Of a stretch of 64,000 nucleotides of DNA, positions 41,540 to 51,481 are shown piece by piece. The translations under genes and the position numbers were made by a program. The first letter of the stretch is position 1. Every line of letters starts with the position of its first letter. This stretch comes from Mycosarcoma maydis (taxonomy: Eukaryota; Basidiomycota; Ustilaginomycetes; Ustilaginales). The stretch covers positions 372,001-436,000 of the forward strand of contig NC_026489.1 in assembly GCF_000328475.2 (NCBI RefSeq). Reading direction: 5' to 3'. The notes beneath the pieces are model-generated. The model did not search any database and was not told where the DNA came from. It worked only from the letters and a program-made list of their open reading frames with translations.

Positions 41540-42436
41540 ATGTCGGTTTCACCAGTTTTGCCACGGATAGGGTCGTTGACGTCGGAAGAGATAGCGTGTT
41601 ACCTTGATAGGTACGCCTCGGCTATAGCGCTGAAATCGTCGTCGTCTTCTTCTTCCTCCTCAAGCCTGGAATCTCTCGATGAGTGGTATCAATCGCTTGA
41701 GCCTTTGCGTAACATCAAAGATCTGAAGCAATCGATCTGGGACAAAGCTACGCTGCTCAAGCTGGTACGATGGAAACTTGCACGCGAAAAGCACCGACCC
41801 ACTTTGCTTTCGCTCGTCTCGTCTAACCCGTCCGAGGTATGCGAACAAGTGCTGCAACGTGCAGCCAACCATCTCCTCGCCGCCCGAGTCTCGCCTAAAG
41901 CTACTCAGGATGCCACTGCTTTCAAATTGATAGACTCGACAATGAGGATTATCGCCGAACTCAAAGGCATCGGTCCAGCCACTAGCTCAGCCATCGTGGC
42001 AGCCTGGACGATCAACGGCATTTTTCAAAGCGACGAACTTGCCATGGCTGTCATGGGCAAGCATGTCAAAATCTACTATACCTGGCCGTTTTATAAAAAG
42101 TTTTACCACAACGCCTGCGACGTATGGAAACATCTGCAGCAGGCAGATGATGGCAGGGTCTTGGAGAGGCTTGCTTGGAGTATAGCTTACAATCCACCTG
42201 CTGTTGAATCCGCCCACAGTGGCCACGAGGTCGTGGTAGACGATCAACCAGAGAGTCGCTCCCATGCCGTGTCGCAGAAGGCGGTGAGTCAGGGCGAGGA
42301 CAAGGCCAACGCTATATCAGAGATGACAGCGTCGAAGCGCACAAAGCGCAAAAGCAAGACCAAGACCGACCCGACAGACGACGCAGAGCCAGTCGGCCAA
42401 ACCAGACGGTCTCAACGTATTCGCACGCAAGCATAA
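41540..42436 (+). CDS. Conserved fungal protein with a helix-hairpin-helix-like motif, function unknown
   Basis: Intronless, 298 aa, ATG at 41540. I recognise the layout of a widespread but unnamed fungal family: an N-terminal DEWYQSLEPL and LLKLVRWKLAREKHRP block, then ELKGIGPATSSAIVAAW (about 141-157), which looks like a helix-hairpin-helix, then FQSDELAMAVMG and a Tyr/Trp-rich IYYTWPFYKKFYHN segment. A ten-serine run lies near residue 34-43. The C-terminal ~70 residues are Lys/Arg-rich and disordered (ASKRTKRKSKTKT), suggesting nuclear or nucleic-acid contact. HhH motifs often bind DNA non-specifically, but no catalytic residues are evident, so no enzymatic role is claimed. Confidence 0.8.
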   Translation: MSVSPVLPRIGSLTSEEIACYLDRYASAIALKSSSSSSSSSSLESLDEWYQSLEPLRNIKDLKQSIWDKATLLKLVRWKLAREKHRPTLLSLVSSNPSEVCEQVLQRAANHLLAARVSPKATQDATAFKLIDSTMRIIAELKGIGPATSSAIVAAWTINGIFQSDELAMAVMGKHVKIYYTWPFYKKFYHNACDVWKHLQQADDGRVLERLAWSIAYNPPAVESAHSGHEVVVDDQPESRSHAVSQKAVSQGEDKANAISEMTASKRTKRKSKTKTDPTDDAEPVGQTRRSQRIRTQA

Positions 42437-43068
42437 TTCCCTTCTCCATCAATGTGTCGATGACGAACCTCTTTCAATGTTGACTGCCTATTGGCTGTAA
42501 CGCAACAGCCTGTTCATTTCTACACGCTACGTGTGATCAGAGACAAGAATGCATCCACGTTCGTGCATCACGCATGGTGCATTTGCAGCATCCATCGACT
42601 GCTGCAGATTCATTCAACTGAACCACGAACGGCCGTTCACTTTGCTCTGCAGTCGTACACCCCATATTGTCACCATCGAAACGCTGACTGTTGCGCTCCA
42701 ACACGTCGTCGTACACACCCTCGTGTAGCTCGCCCACCTTGTCAGAACTATCCGTCTGCGACAGTTTGTACCCATATGTAGTCTCTCACATTCACGATTC
42801 ACGGTTGCCAAGCAAGTTCTGGCTCTCTGAGCCGTACACGCCAGCTTCCTTGTCAAAGCGATCCTGTTTCCGTCACGCTCTTATCACGTTGAGCCCCACA
42901 GCCTTACCTTTCTTCGTGTCATCCTTTGTGATTCATACTTTGGCTTGCTTCCCGTTCCCCTTGCAGCCCGCACGAGCTGTGATGATCAGCAACATTGAGT
43001 CAAGTTGATTTCTACAGTGCTGCTATTGCCAACGATGCAGTCACAGCAACAAAGACAGGATGGTAAAA
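42437..43068. other. Intergenic, convergent HhH gene/MOT1 3' ends
   Basis: 632 bp, no credible gene. One motif copy at about 42793. Confidence 0.55.
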
Positions 43069-46000
43069 CTACTGATCCGGCCTCCAACCGCTCATCTGGC
43101 TATATTCCTGCTCCTCGTTCTCGGGGCCACGATGAGCACCTTCCAGAATCTGTTTCTGAGTGAGCTTCGCGAAACCCTTCTTCTTGGCTGGATCGCCATT
43201 AGCGCCACCATCTGTACCACTCGTGCCACCCTGTGCATTGAACAAGTCCAAGATCTGGTCCGTCTCCATACTGTCCATTCCCGCGTTCTGCTGGTTCACC
43301 ACACTGTTGGCCACGTTCAGTTTGAACCTCTGCAATCCCATGATCTTGGCCTCGAGCGTGTTGCGCGTGATCAGGCGGTACACGTTGACTACCTTCTTTT
43401 GACCCAGTCGGTGGGCTCGGTCCATGGCTTGTAGGTCCTTCATCGGGTTCCAGTCGTGCTCGACAAAGATAACTGTGTCTGCACCGGTGAGCGTCAGACC
43501 AAGACCGCCGACTTGGGTGGTGAGCAGCAGCACGTCGATCGAGGGATCCGCGTTGAACGTCTGCACAATCGAGTGGCGCTTTTCCGCGCTAACCGAGCCA
43601 TCCAGACGCATGTACGACACGGACGGCATCAGCGCAGCGAAAAGATCGCGTTGGATAATGTCAATCATCTGCTTGAGCTGACAGAAGATCAACACGCGGT
43701 GCTGCGAGACTGCGCTCTCGCCACCAATGTCGCCGTTCAGATCGGATACGCCACCACTACCAGCAGCAGCAGCAGCGCCACTCGCCCCAATACCACAGTC
43801 CAACAACAGCTGCCGCAAAGCTTGCAACTTGGGCGAGTGTGAAATATCGTTCAACGATCCTCCACTCTTGTTGAGCTTGTGCTTGATTGCAACGTGTTTC
43901 GGATTGTCATCCGTCAACACGAGCGAGGGGTGATTCACCAGCTTGCGCATGTACTGCAACGCCTTGAAGACGTGCTGCTTCTCAGAATTCGGTTCCTTGC
44001 CTGCCAAGCTCGCCTCTGAACTTGCAAATGCCTCGGCCTCGTCTTCGTTCTGGTCCTTGCTGAAATCGTCGTACAGCTGCTTCTGGATCTCGCCCAGATC
44101 GCACTCAATGTCTTGGATAATCTTGGGTGGCAGATCGTCCAGCACATCCTCCTTCAGACGGCGGAGCAGGAAAGGGAGCACCTGCTTGTGCAATGCTTCC
44201 AGCGCCAAAGCTGCAGCCTCCTGCTCCTTGGCGCCAAGCTTACCGTCGCGCGAAGCGATAATTGGTTTACCAAATCGCTCGTGGAAGCTTCGCTCTGTAC
44301 CCAAGAAACCAGGCATCAGGAAGTCGAACAACGACCATAGCTCGAGCACGTTGTTTTGAATTGGAGTTCCCGACAACAGCAATCGGTGATTGGCTCGGAT
44401 CATCTTAACCGCTTTTGTCGTCTTGGTCTTAGCTGAGCGGATGACATGCCCTTCGTCGAGGATGCAGTAGTTCCACGAAATTTGCGAGAGAGCCGCAATG
44501 TCGTTTCGTACCACATCATATGACATGACCACCGCATCGTATCGATGAATCTCGCCTTGCAGCCGTGCACGTTCAGCGGGAAGACCAGAATACAGCAGCG
44601 GTCGAAGGTTGTTGGCGTACTGCTTGATTTCGTGGCACCAGTGTCCCGTCAGCGTCGGCGGACAGATGATCAAGCTCGGTAAGGGCTTTGCATCGGCCGC
44701 CTGCGTAAGCCTGTAACGCTCTGCACGCTCAAAATGCTTGGATGAAAGAATGCAAATCGACTGGAGCGTCTTACCCAGACCCATGTCATCACAGAGAATG
44801 CCGTGCAGTTGATACTTGGCCAGGAACGCCATCCAGTTGACTCCGTCTTGCTGGTATTTTCGTAGCTTGGCATTGATTTTGACGGGGATCTGGTACGGTT
44901 CCACTTTGGAACCGTCGAGCAGCTGCATAAGGAACTTGCGTTCAGTCTCGCGACGCTCCAAAAGTTCAGAAGGAAATCCAGGCGGGTCAGGAAGACCCGC
45001 TTCGAGTGGGACCATCTTGACGAGGGAGGCGAACGTGTTGGTCGCCACCAGACGCACCATTTCGTCATTGTCGCTCATGCGGCCCAGAACAGGCACGATG
45101 AGGAAGATGACGTACGGCAGAATTTTCAGATCGAGCTGTTGGACTGTGTGGTAGATCAGCTCGACAGCGCCTTGGCGGTTCGTTATCGAAGCGGGGTCAC
45201 CGACGAGCGGCACCACCTTCTCGACGATGTGCTTGAGCGCTACTTCTGTGAGACAGCTGGCCACCACTGCAAAACATTTAGCCGCTGCTGAGCGGATCAC
45301 GGCGAATTCGCTCTGAATAGCGAGCGTCAGTGCAGGTAGCAGCTCGACCACCTTATCGCAAAGACTGCCTTTGAGGTTGGGCAAGTTGACATCCAGCACA
45401 GCACAAGCATCCAGAATACTCTGCCCGAGATCATCCTGCTTTTCAATGAGCGCGTCGGCGTCTGCTGACGTGGAGCCAAACGTGCCCACCAGCGAGCTGC
45501 TCATGCACTGCCACAGCATGGGAACCACATCGAAAAGCGTGTCGCCAAACAGGTCTGCGAGCTGAGCAAGCGCTGCAGCAGCACCACGTCGAATGAGCTT
45601 GCCTTGAAGAACTTCCTCCGACTCGACCGTTTCGTCCTTGACGCTGGTCCTACCAGGTCCTCTCGGAACTACGGTGGGCTCGTTCATGCTGAGAATGCCT
45701 TCGCGAACGTTCTTACTAGCAGCAAAGATGGCGACACGTGTCGTGTCCTGACAAACAAAGGCGCAGAGGTTCTTGACAATCTTGTCGCTCGGATTCGATT
45801 TGGCAGTGGGCGAGACGCAATACTCGACAAGCCTGGCGACAGAGCGTGCCGACCGAGTCTGGAGGTCCATATTCTCCTCGAACTTGACGCTATTCATGAT
45901 GCTGCGGATGACAGGGTTGAGCTTGGAGGGGAGCACCTTGAGGGAAATGACAGCGCTGGCGATTGATGCAAATACTTGGGTGTCCTGTTTCTCCTTGTTC

Positions 46001-49000
46001 GCCTGATAGAAGCCGATGGCAGCGATGAGTTTGCGACGGCGATCTTCTAGCAGCGGCAGAGCTGCCTTTTTGGCTTTCGATCCAGCGTGCGTGAGCAGCG
46101 AGTCGAAACCGGTCGATGCCACAGCCTTGGCTGTGTCGACGGTGAACGCGTCGGCCATCATTCCGAGGGGATCCACAGTGGCAGGAAGCGCCGGAATTTT
46201 TGCCTTGGCCACCTTCGCATCACGTTGGAATGAATTGTAGAGTCCCTGACACTCAGCTTGGATGCGTTGCAGCATCACAGTCATCTCGGCATACGTGGGC
46301 GGGGCTGGCGTCTCGAGAGCGCTGATAAGGCGACCAGCAATGTCGGGTACAATCGTGCTTGAGTCTTTGAGATCGATCCCAAGCGTAGCACAAGCCTGGG
46401 CCCACTCTTGGATGATGGCTGCGCTCAAGCACTTTTGCAGCGCTGATGTAGACTCGAGATATTCACGAAGGACAGCTCCGAAAGTAAGTTCGTCTTCGGC
46501 GCGAGGGAACCGCGCGAGTGCATCACCCAGCGCCTCTGCAGCACTCAGACGACCGCGAATGACGGCATCGACGCCGACCAGCGAAAGATCCTGTGTCAAG
46601 ATACTCTTGTCAACGTTGTGTCGGTTAGTATCAGCGTGGCCGCTGCTTCCGAACGACGCGTTATAGAAGAGGGTAAAGTCGATGGGCGAGCCGAGTGGGG
46701 TCATGATGATTCGGAAGAAGTCGACAATATATGGTCCAAGGAGGGACTGAACCGTGGCAGCGTCGCCAGCAACGTGTGCGAGGGCATGGCGCCAGGCATC
46801 GGCGCTTGCGCGGCGGATGGGCAGCTTCTCCTCCACAACAAGGTTCTGGAATAGAAGGCGCAAGACACGCTCATCGATCCAGTCTTTGGGCAGAGAGGGA
46901 ACGGTCAGGAAGACGCGCAGCGCATTAAGGACTGACAGGCGGACGCTGGTGATCGTGTGACGGAAAAAGGGGAAGAGGCGCGGTATCAAAAGGGACAACG
47001 CACGTTGCTCTTGTGCTTCTGCACGTAGATGGATCACGATTCCGGGGTGCTCGACGAGCTTGGCCAAGAGGTCCATTACACCGCCGATACTGCTAGCAAG
47101 GTCGTCCTTGAGATCTCCGAGGCAGTCCCACAGCTGGTTAAGAAGCCTGCCAACCTCGGTGGGGAGCTTTTCAAGGATTACATCAACGATGGGCACGAGA
47201 ACCGAGGCAGCTACGGCGCGCACATCATCGTCGTCATCTTTGAGACCAAGGATGGCTACCTCAACAACATCACGCAACATTTTGGCAGTGTCGATGATGG
47301 CAGTCTCTTCGGAAATCGGCTTGTGGTCAGGCACTTCCGTCTTTATGTCAGCGATCTCGCTCTTGACGCTCTCGGAAGACATGAGCAGGTCCTTTTTGAC
47401 AACGACCTCGTACTTGAGGCCTAGCAAACCGGCATGACGCACTTCCCACACATAGCCTTTCTTGCCTCGCTTAGCTGCGAATCCAGCGTTGAAGTCGGTG
47501 GTAGCGCCTTCAGCAGCGTGGTCTTGACGGATCATCTGCAAGAGAACGTTGTGGACCAAGAGAATGGACGATTCTGGCATATGAGGCAGCAAACAGGCAA
47601 GCGTCTGGCTTGCAGTCTCACGGACAGGTGCAACGACCTGATCAAAGACAAAATCTCCGAGCCGGTCGAGTGCAAAAACACAGAGAAGCTTGATCGACAT
47701 GTCGTCGCACCAAGCCTTGTGCATCTTGGCATTATCCTGCTGCGAAGCGAGTTGAACTTTGCCGCCACCAGAGCCTTGCGTCTTGAGAAGCTCCCGGAGA
47801 CCGAGAGCAGCGCCGTGACGGGTCTCCCAAGTTGGACTGAAGAGATCGACGCTCAGAGTATCTACCACGAGGCGGAAAGGCCACTCTCCGGGCCTGACCT
47901 GGAATGGATCGGCGGAAGAGGAGTATGCAGGGGCCCCAGCGACCCCCACAGCGGGCGACGAAGCCGCGGCAGGTGAGCCAGGCACTTCGCTGATGGGCGT
48001 GGGGGTGGAAACGCTGCCTGTAACAGCAGGCAACGAGCCTGGACCGCCTGCAGGATGTTTGGGTGTTGGCGGAGGACCGGCAGCGAGATAGTCGCCGGCT
48101 GTTTCGGCATTGGCGGGGGTCGCAGGGGTCTGCACGAAAGCGCCAGAGGGAGTTTTGACACGGAGGCCACCCGCGGCACTTTGTGATGCAAAGTCTGTGC
48201 TATCGATGACCCTCGTCTTGGCATCAGATGGACCATTCTTGCCCTCGATCTTGCGCTTCCTCTTCAGAGCATTGCGCTCCCGGGCACTGAGCTTGCTCAT
48301 GTCGATCTCATCTGCGGGTGCCTCGGAGCCGGACGCAACCGGCAGTGGTGATGGTGAGGGGGCGGATATAGCTGGTGCAAACGTGGGCGTGACTGGGGAA
48401 GGAGAAGCAGAGGCACCATTGTTTGCGAATCGCAGCGGCGGAAGGGAAGACACCGCAGGCGAGCTGCCCCCGGTGAAACGAGGAGCTGGTAACTTGGATT
48501 TGGAAGCGCCTCCAGCAGCTGTTCTCCAATCTACGCTACCTTGGGACGAGTGAGGCACGGAAGAGATAGTTGCTGACTCTCCAGTCTTGAGTTCGGCCTC
48601 GACATCCATGCCGATGTCCATCTCATCGATACCAAAGCCGAGGCCAAGTTTGCTGGCAACATCCTTCTTGGCCTGAGCTAGACGATCGCCACCAACAGCG
48701 AGCGAAGCCTGCTCGAATTCCTTGCCTGCGGACGAGAGAAGTTTTGTGCCTGTAGCCAACACAGTGGGAAGCGAGAAGGCATCGAAAGTGAGAAGCGATT
48801 CAGTGGCAAGCAGTTCAGAGAGGTCTGGCTTTTCGTCCTTGATATCGTCATCGTCGTCTGTGAGAATCGACTTGGAGCTTTCGCCTGGCTTGGAGGGCTG
48901 GATGTCTGGGTCCCAGATTCCAGCGGCGTGGCAGATGCTCTCGATGGCAAGAGCAGCAGCTACACGAGTGTCCCAGCTCTTGGAGCGGAGGAAGGGAACG

Positions 49001-49416
49001 ACTCTTGCGAGGTACGATGTGATCTCATCCCAGTCGCCGTCGGTGCCTCGATAAATGCCGAATTGGTCGTCTACGGAAGGTCCACTGAAATTGTGCTGCT
49101 TGTTAATCTGTTCGGAAGTGCCGAACTTGGCAGTCTGCTTTTTGGACGCGGAAGATGATGCATCTTCTGACTTAACCAGGCCATCCGCTTCTGGGTCGAT
49201 GGTCGGCGTCGAAGTGCCCGAAACAATGGCGTTGGACTGTGTCGAGGACTCGACCTTTTGCGGCCTAGCATGAGCGGCGGCCTGCTGTGCTGTGCTCTGA
49301 CCTCGAATACGCACCGCGGCAATCTGGCCGAGTTGCTTGGCAGCTGTAGCACGGATGGCAGGCGTAGACCCAGTGTCAAGAAGCGACACCAATCGATCTA
49401 GCCTTGTTGCAGCCAT
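43069..49416 (-). CDS. MOT1: Mot1/BTAF1 TBP-removing Snf2-family ATPase
   Basis: Intronless, 2115 aa, ATG 49416. Mot1 binds TBP through N-terminal HEAT repeats and uses ATP to strip it from DNA. The first residues (MAATRLDRLVSLLDTGSTP and the following LGQIAAVR) are the conserved Mot1 start, then HEAT-repeat sequence, with a long disordered Pro/Ser insertion (about 280-520). The Snf2 motor is C-terminal: motif I DDMGLGKT (1543-1550), DEGH box at D1654, LLSGTPIQNN, and helicase-C motifs (VGGLGLTLTGADTVIF, QAMDRAHRLGQKK). A Gly/Ala/Ser insertion with CAG-encoded repeats lies within the helicase C part. Length is close to yeast Mot1 (1867) plus insertions. It is opposite in orientation to uL15m. 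Confidence 0.97.
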   Translation of the reverse strand: MAATRLDRLVSLLDTGSTPAIRATAAKQLGQIAAVRIRGQSTAQQAAAHARPQKVESSTQSNAIVSGTSTPTIDPEADGLVKSEDASSSASKKQTAKFGTSEQINKQHNFSGPSVDDQFGIYRGTDGDWDEITSYLARVVPFLRSKSWDTRVAAALAIESICHAAGIWDPDIQPSKPGESSKSILTDDDDDIKDEKPDLSELLATESLLTFDAFSLPTVLATGTKLLSSAGKEFEQASLAVGGDRLAQAKKDVASKLGLGFGIDEMDIGMDVEAELKTGESATISSVPHSSQGSVDWRTAAGGASKSKLPAPRFTGGSSPAVSSLPPLRFANNGASASPSPVTPTFAPAISAPSPSPLPVASGSEAPADEIDMSKLSARERNALKRKRKIEGKNGPSDAKTRVIDSTDFASQSAAGGLRVKTPSGAFVQTPATPANAETAGDYLAAGPPPTPKHPAGGPGSLPAVTGSVSTPTPISEVPGSPAAASSPAVGVAGAPAYSSSADPFQVRPGEWPFRLVVDTLSVDLFSPTWETRHGAALGLRELLKTQGSGGGKVQLASQQDNAKMHKAWCDDMSIKLLCVFALDRLGDFVFDQVVAPVRETASQTLACLLPHMPESSILLVHNVLLQMIRQDHAAEGATTDFNAGFAAKRGKKGYVWEVRHAGLLGLKYEVVVKKDLLMSSESVKSEIADIKTEVPDHKPISEETAIIDTAKMLRDVVEVAILGLKDDDDDVRAVAASVLVPIVDVILEKLPTEVGRLLNQLWDCLGDLKDDLASSIGGVMDLLAKLVEHPGIVIHLRAEAQEQRALSLLIPRLFPFFRHTITSVRLSVLNALRVFLTVPSLPKDWIDERVLRLLFQNLVVEEKLPIRRASADAWRHALAHVAGDAATVQSLLGPYIVDFFRIIMTPLGSPIDFTLFYNASFGSSGHADTNRHNVDKSILTQDLSLVGVDAVIRGRLSAAEALGDALARFPRAEDELTFGAVLREYLESTSALQKCLSAAIIQEWAQACATLGIDLKDSSTIVPDIAGRLISALETPAPPTYAEMTVMLQRIQAECQGLYNSFQRDAKVAKAKIPALPATVDPLGMMADAFTVDTAKAVASTGFDSLLTHAGSKAKKAALPLLEDRRRKLIAAIGFYQANKEKQDTQVFASIASAVISLKVLPSKLNPVIRSIMNSVKFEENMDLQTRSARSVARLVEYCVSPTAKSNPSDKIVKNLCAFVCQDTTRVAIFAASKNVREGILSMNEPTVVPRGPGRTSVKDETVESEEVLQGKLIRRGAAAALAQLADLFGDTLFDVVPMLWQCMSSSLVGTFGSTSADADALIEKQDDLGQSILDACAVLDVNLPNLKGSLCDKVVELLPALTLAIQSEFAVIRSAAAKCFAVVASCLTEVALKHIVEKVVPLVGDPASITNRQGAVELIYHTVQQLDLKILPYVIFLIVPVLGRMSDNDEMVRLVATNTFASLVKMVPLEAGLPDPPGFPSELLERRETERKFLMQLLDGSKVEPYQIPVKINAKLRKYQQDGVNWMAFLAKYQLHGILCDDMGLGKTLQSICILSSKHFERAERYRLTQAADAKPLPSLIICPPTLTGHWCHEIKQYANNLRPLLYSGLPAERARLQGEIHRYDAVVMSYDVVRNDIAALSQISWNYCILDEGHVIRSAKTKTTKAVKMIRANHRLLLSGTPIQNNVLELWSLFDFLMPGFLGTERSFHERFGKPIIASRDGKLGAKEQEAAALALEALHKQVLPFLLRRLKEDVLDDLPPKIIQDIECDLGEIQKQLYDDFSKDQNEDEAEAFASSEASLAGKEPNSEKQHVFKALQYMRKLVNHPSLVLTDDNPKHVAIKHKLNKSGGSLNDISHSPKLQALRQLLLDCGIGASGAAAAAGSGGVSDLNGDIGGESAVSQHRVLIFCQLKQMIDIIQRDLFAALMPSVSYMRLDGSVSAEKRHSIVQTFNADPSIDVLLLTTQVGGLGLTLTGADTVIFVEHDWNPMKDLQAMDRAHRLGQKKVVNVYRLITRNTLEAKIMGLQRFKLNVANSVVNQQNAGMDSMETDQILDLFNAQGGTSGTDGGANGDPAKKKGFAKLTQKQILEGAHRGPENEEQEYSQMSGWRPDQ

Positions 49417-50313
49417 TTTGATGGGGCACCGACTGCGGGCAAGAGAGACGACAAGATACTAAAACGCGTCGGCAAGATCGTGTCGAGCGTCGCCAGAGAA
49501 CGCTGCAGTTGACGCGTCGGGCACAGACAGCTGCGAATGTGATCTCGGGACTTCCGATTCGGAACAGCCTTTGACAAATGGCACGGCGCGCGAGTGGCCG
49601 TGGCCAAGATCGAAGATGTCGGAAGAATTGCCGATTGCCAGGTGTAACTTATACTGGGCGGGCGCGCGAAATTTGAGGAGTGGATGGTGCGTCGGTGTGG
49701 TTTTTGGAAAGACTGGGTTTTTTTTGGCGTCGAGCTGCAGAGTCCGGCGAATATATACGACACAAGATCAGCGGTTTCTTCTGGACCGCTCGTCACACCG
49801 CGTCGAGTGAGCGGATGCAGGATGTGGAAGCAAGACTCGTTGACTGTCTAAGAAAATTGGAATAACAAACTCACGACTATTCGTGATTTAAGAGCATCGA
49901 AATCGTCAATCGTGAATGGCAAACTGCATGAAAAGCACGGCAGAACGCGGAGTCGTGAGTGGAGGCGAAAAAAGCTGTTTTCAGACTTGCTGTTCAGTTC
50001 GAGCGGCGCTGCAGAATAAAGCCAAATAAAGCCAGCTTTTTTCCTTTTTTTTTTTTTTTTTTTTTTTTCGCTGCCTCGAACCCGCGAATATAGAAGCAAG
50101 CTAATCGGACTCGAAATCTTGTTCTTCATCCCGATTCAGTCGATCGATTGCCTTTGCTCAATGGTAAAAAAGTTGGCCATTCGAGAAGAACTCAACGGCA
50201 CTCACAGCTCTGATCGCATCGGTCTGTACCATCTCCTCGTCAACATCATCCCTCCCATTCCTTACGCCGCAGCAGCGTTCCAATACAGCTTTTACAGTAT
50301 TCGCGCATCTAGC
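49417..50313. promoter_or_regulatory. Divergent MOT1/uL15m intergenic region
   Basis: 897 bp. It contains motif copies at about 49880 and 49907, and a T24 homopolymer (50045-50068) about 245 bp before the uL15m ATG that may be a nucleosome-depleting tract (inference). Confidence 0.5.
50045..50068. repeat. T24 homopolymer
   Basis: 24 consecutive T, upstream of uL15m. Length may vary between assemblies because of sequencing slippage. Confidence 0.95.
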
Positions 50314-51263
50314 ATGTCCGCAGCATCTCTCACTCGATCTCTTGCGAGACTGAACCTAGCACATGGCTCGCAGGTTGCTCGAATCACCTCGCGACAGCCC
50401 GTCCGCCTTGTCGCTCCTATCGCATCTTCATTCTTCCGCATCACAGCTTGCGCATACACTACGCCCACCTCTTCTGCAGCCATTCGACTTGGCAACCTTC
50501 AACCTGGTCAGCCTACCAAGAATGTAAGTATTGTTGCTCCGACTTGCCTGTCTGGTCGTCACAGTCAAGAGACGTGTTTGCTCACATATCCGCACTCGTT
50601 TTGTACGCCGATATGATCGCACAGCGCAAGCGACTTGGTCGAGGTCCATCTTCCGGCCGTGGTGGAACTAGTACCCGAGGTCACAAGGGCCAAAAAGCTC
50701 GTGCTGGCAATGGCAAGCCCGTTCCCGGATTCGAAGGTGGTCAATCTCCTTTGACTCGTCGATTCCCCAAACGAGGCTTCAACAACGTCCACGGTCAGAC
50801 CTTTGTCGCTGTAAACCTGGACAAGATCCAACATTGGATTGATCGCGGCTTGCTCGACCCTTCCCGACCGATCACTGCCAAGGAACTGTACGAGACCCGC
50901 TGCATTCATTCGCTCAAAGATGGTGTAAAGATTCTCGGCGAAGGCGCAAATCATCTCGAAGCTCCCGTCAACCTGATTGTTTCAAGGGCAAGTCAGTCTG
51001 CAATTCAGGCCATCGAAGCCGCTGGAGGCAGTGTCGAGTGTAGATACTACACACCGCTCAGCTTGAGAGCGTTGGTCAAGCCGCATAAGTTTGCAGGAAA
51101 GATCTTGCCACGGCCGGCCGATCCTATTAACAAAAAGGATTTGGTGTGGTATTCTTCCCCAAGGAACAGGGGTTACTTGGCAAAGAGAGCAGCGCTGACA
51201 AGGGCGCTGACTGCTGAAGACACGGTCGCCAAGGAGGAAGCTGTGTCAGAAACCGTTGCTTGA
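50314..51263 (+). CDS. MRPL10: Mitochondrial large-subunit ribosomal protein uL15m (one intron)
   Basis: Exons are 50314-50523 and 50625-51263 with a 101-nt intron (GTAAGT...CACAG, phase 0), 282 aa. Exon 1 gives [19 protein letters not shown] and further Arg/Ser-rich sequence, a clear mitochondrial presequence. Exon 2 starts with the uL15 signature [19 protein letters not shown] and HKGQKARAG, then [17 protein letters not shown], which lines the ribosomal exit region. An upstream in-frame ATG (50161) is immediately followed by GTAAAA and would displace the presequence, so 50314 is preferred. Named Mrpl10 in yeast. It converges with UTP21. Confidence 0.92.
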
Positions 51264-51430
51264 AGCAACTTTCCACATTCGTGACTGTTCGGCTGAGCGA
51301 AAGTTCATCATGTACTTTTAATATTTTCTCATTCAATTGGTTCTCATGACCTTAGGCTAGACTGCAAATGTTGTAGAGAAGGAAGGAGCTAATTTCGACA
51401 AAAAAGAGTTTGAACGCATTGAGCATGTGT

Positions 51431-51450
51431 ATGGTCACCATGGTGACCAT
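51431..51450. terminator. 20-nt perfect palindrome between convergent uL15m and UTP21
   Basis: ATGGTCACCATGGTGACCAT is exactly self-complementary over 20 nt and lies 168 bp past the uL15m stop and 31 bp past the UTP21 stop. It could form a hairpin in either transcript's 3' end; a role in 3'-end formation is inference only. Confidence 0.35.
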
Positions 51451-51481
51451 CAAAGTTGAAGGTATTGATGTAGCTATAGAC

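Noticed and set aside
50161..50313. Upstream in-frame ATG for uL15m
   Set aside because: Using it would bury the mitochondrial presequence 51 residues inside the protein; 50314 gives a canonical start.
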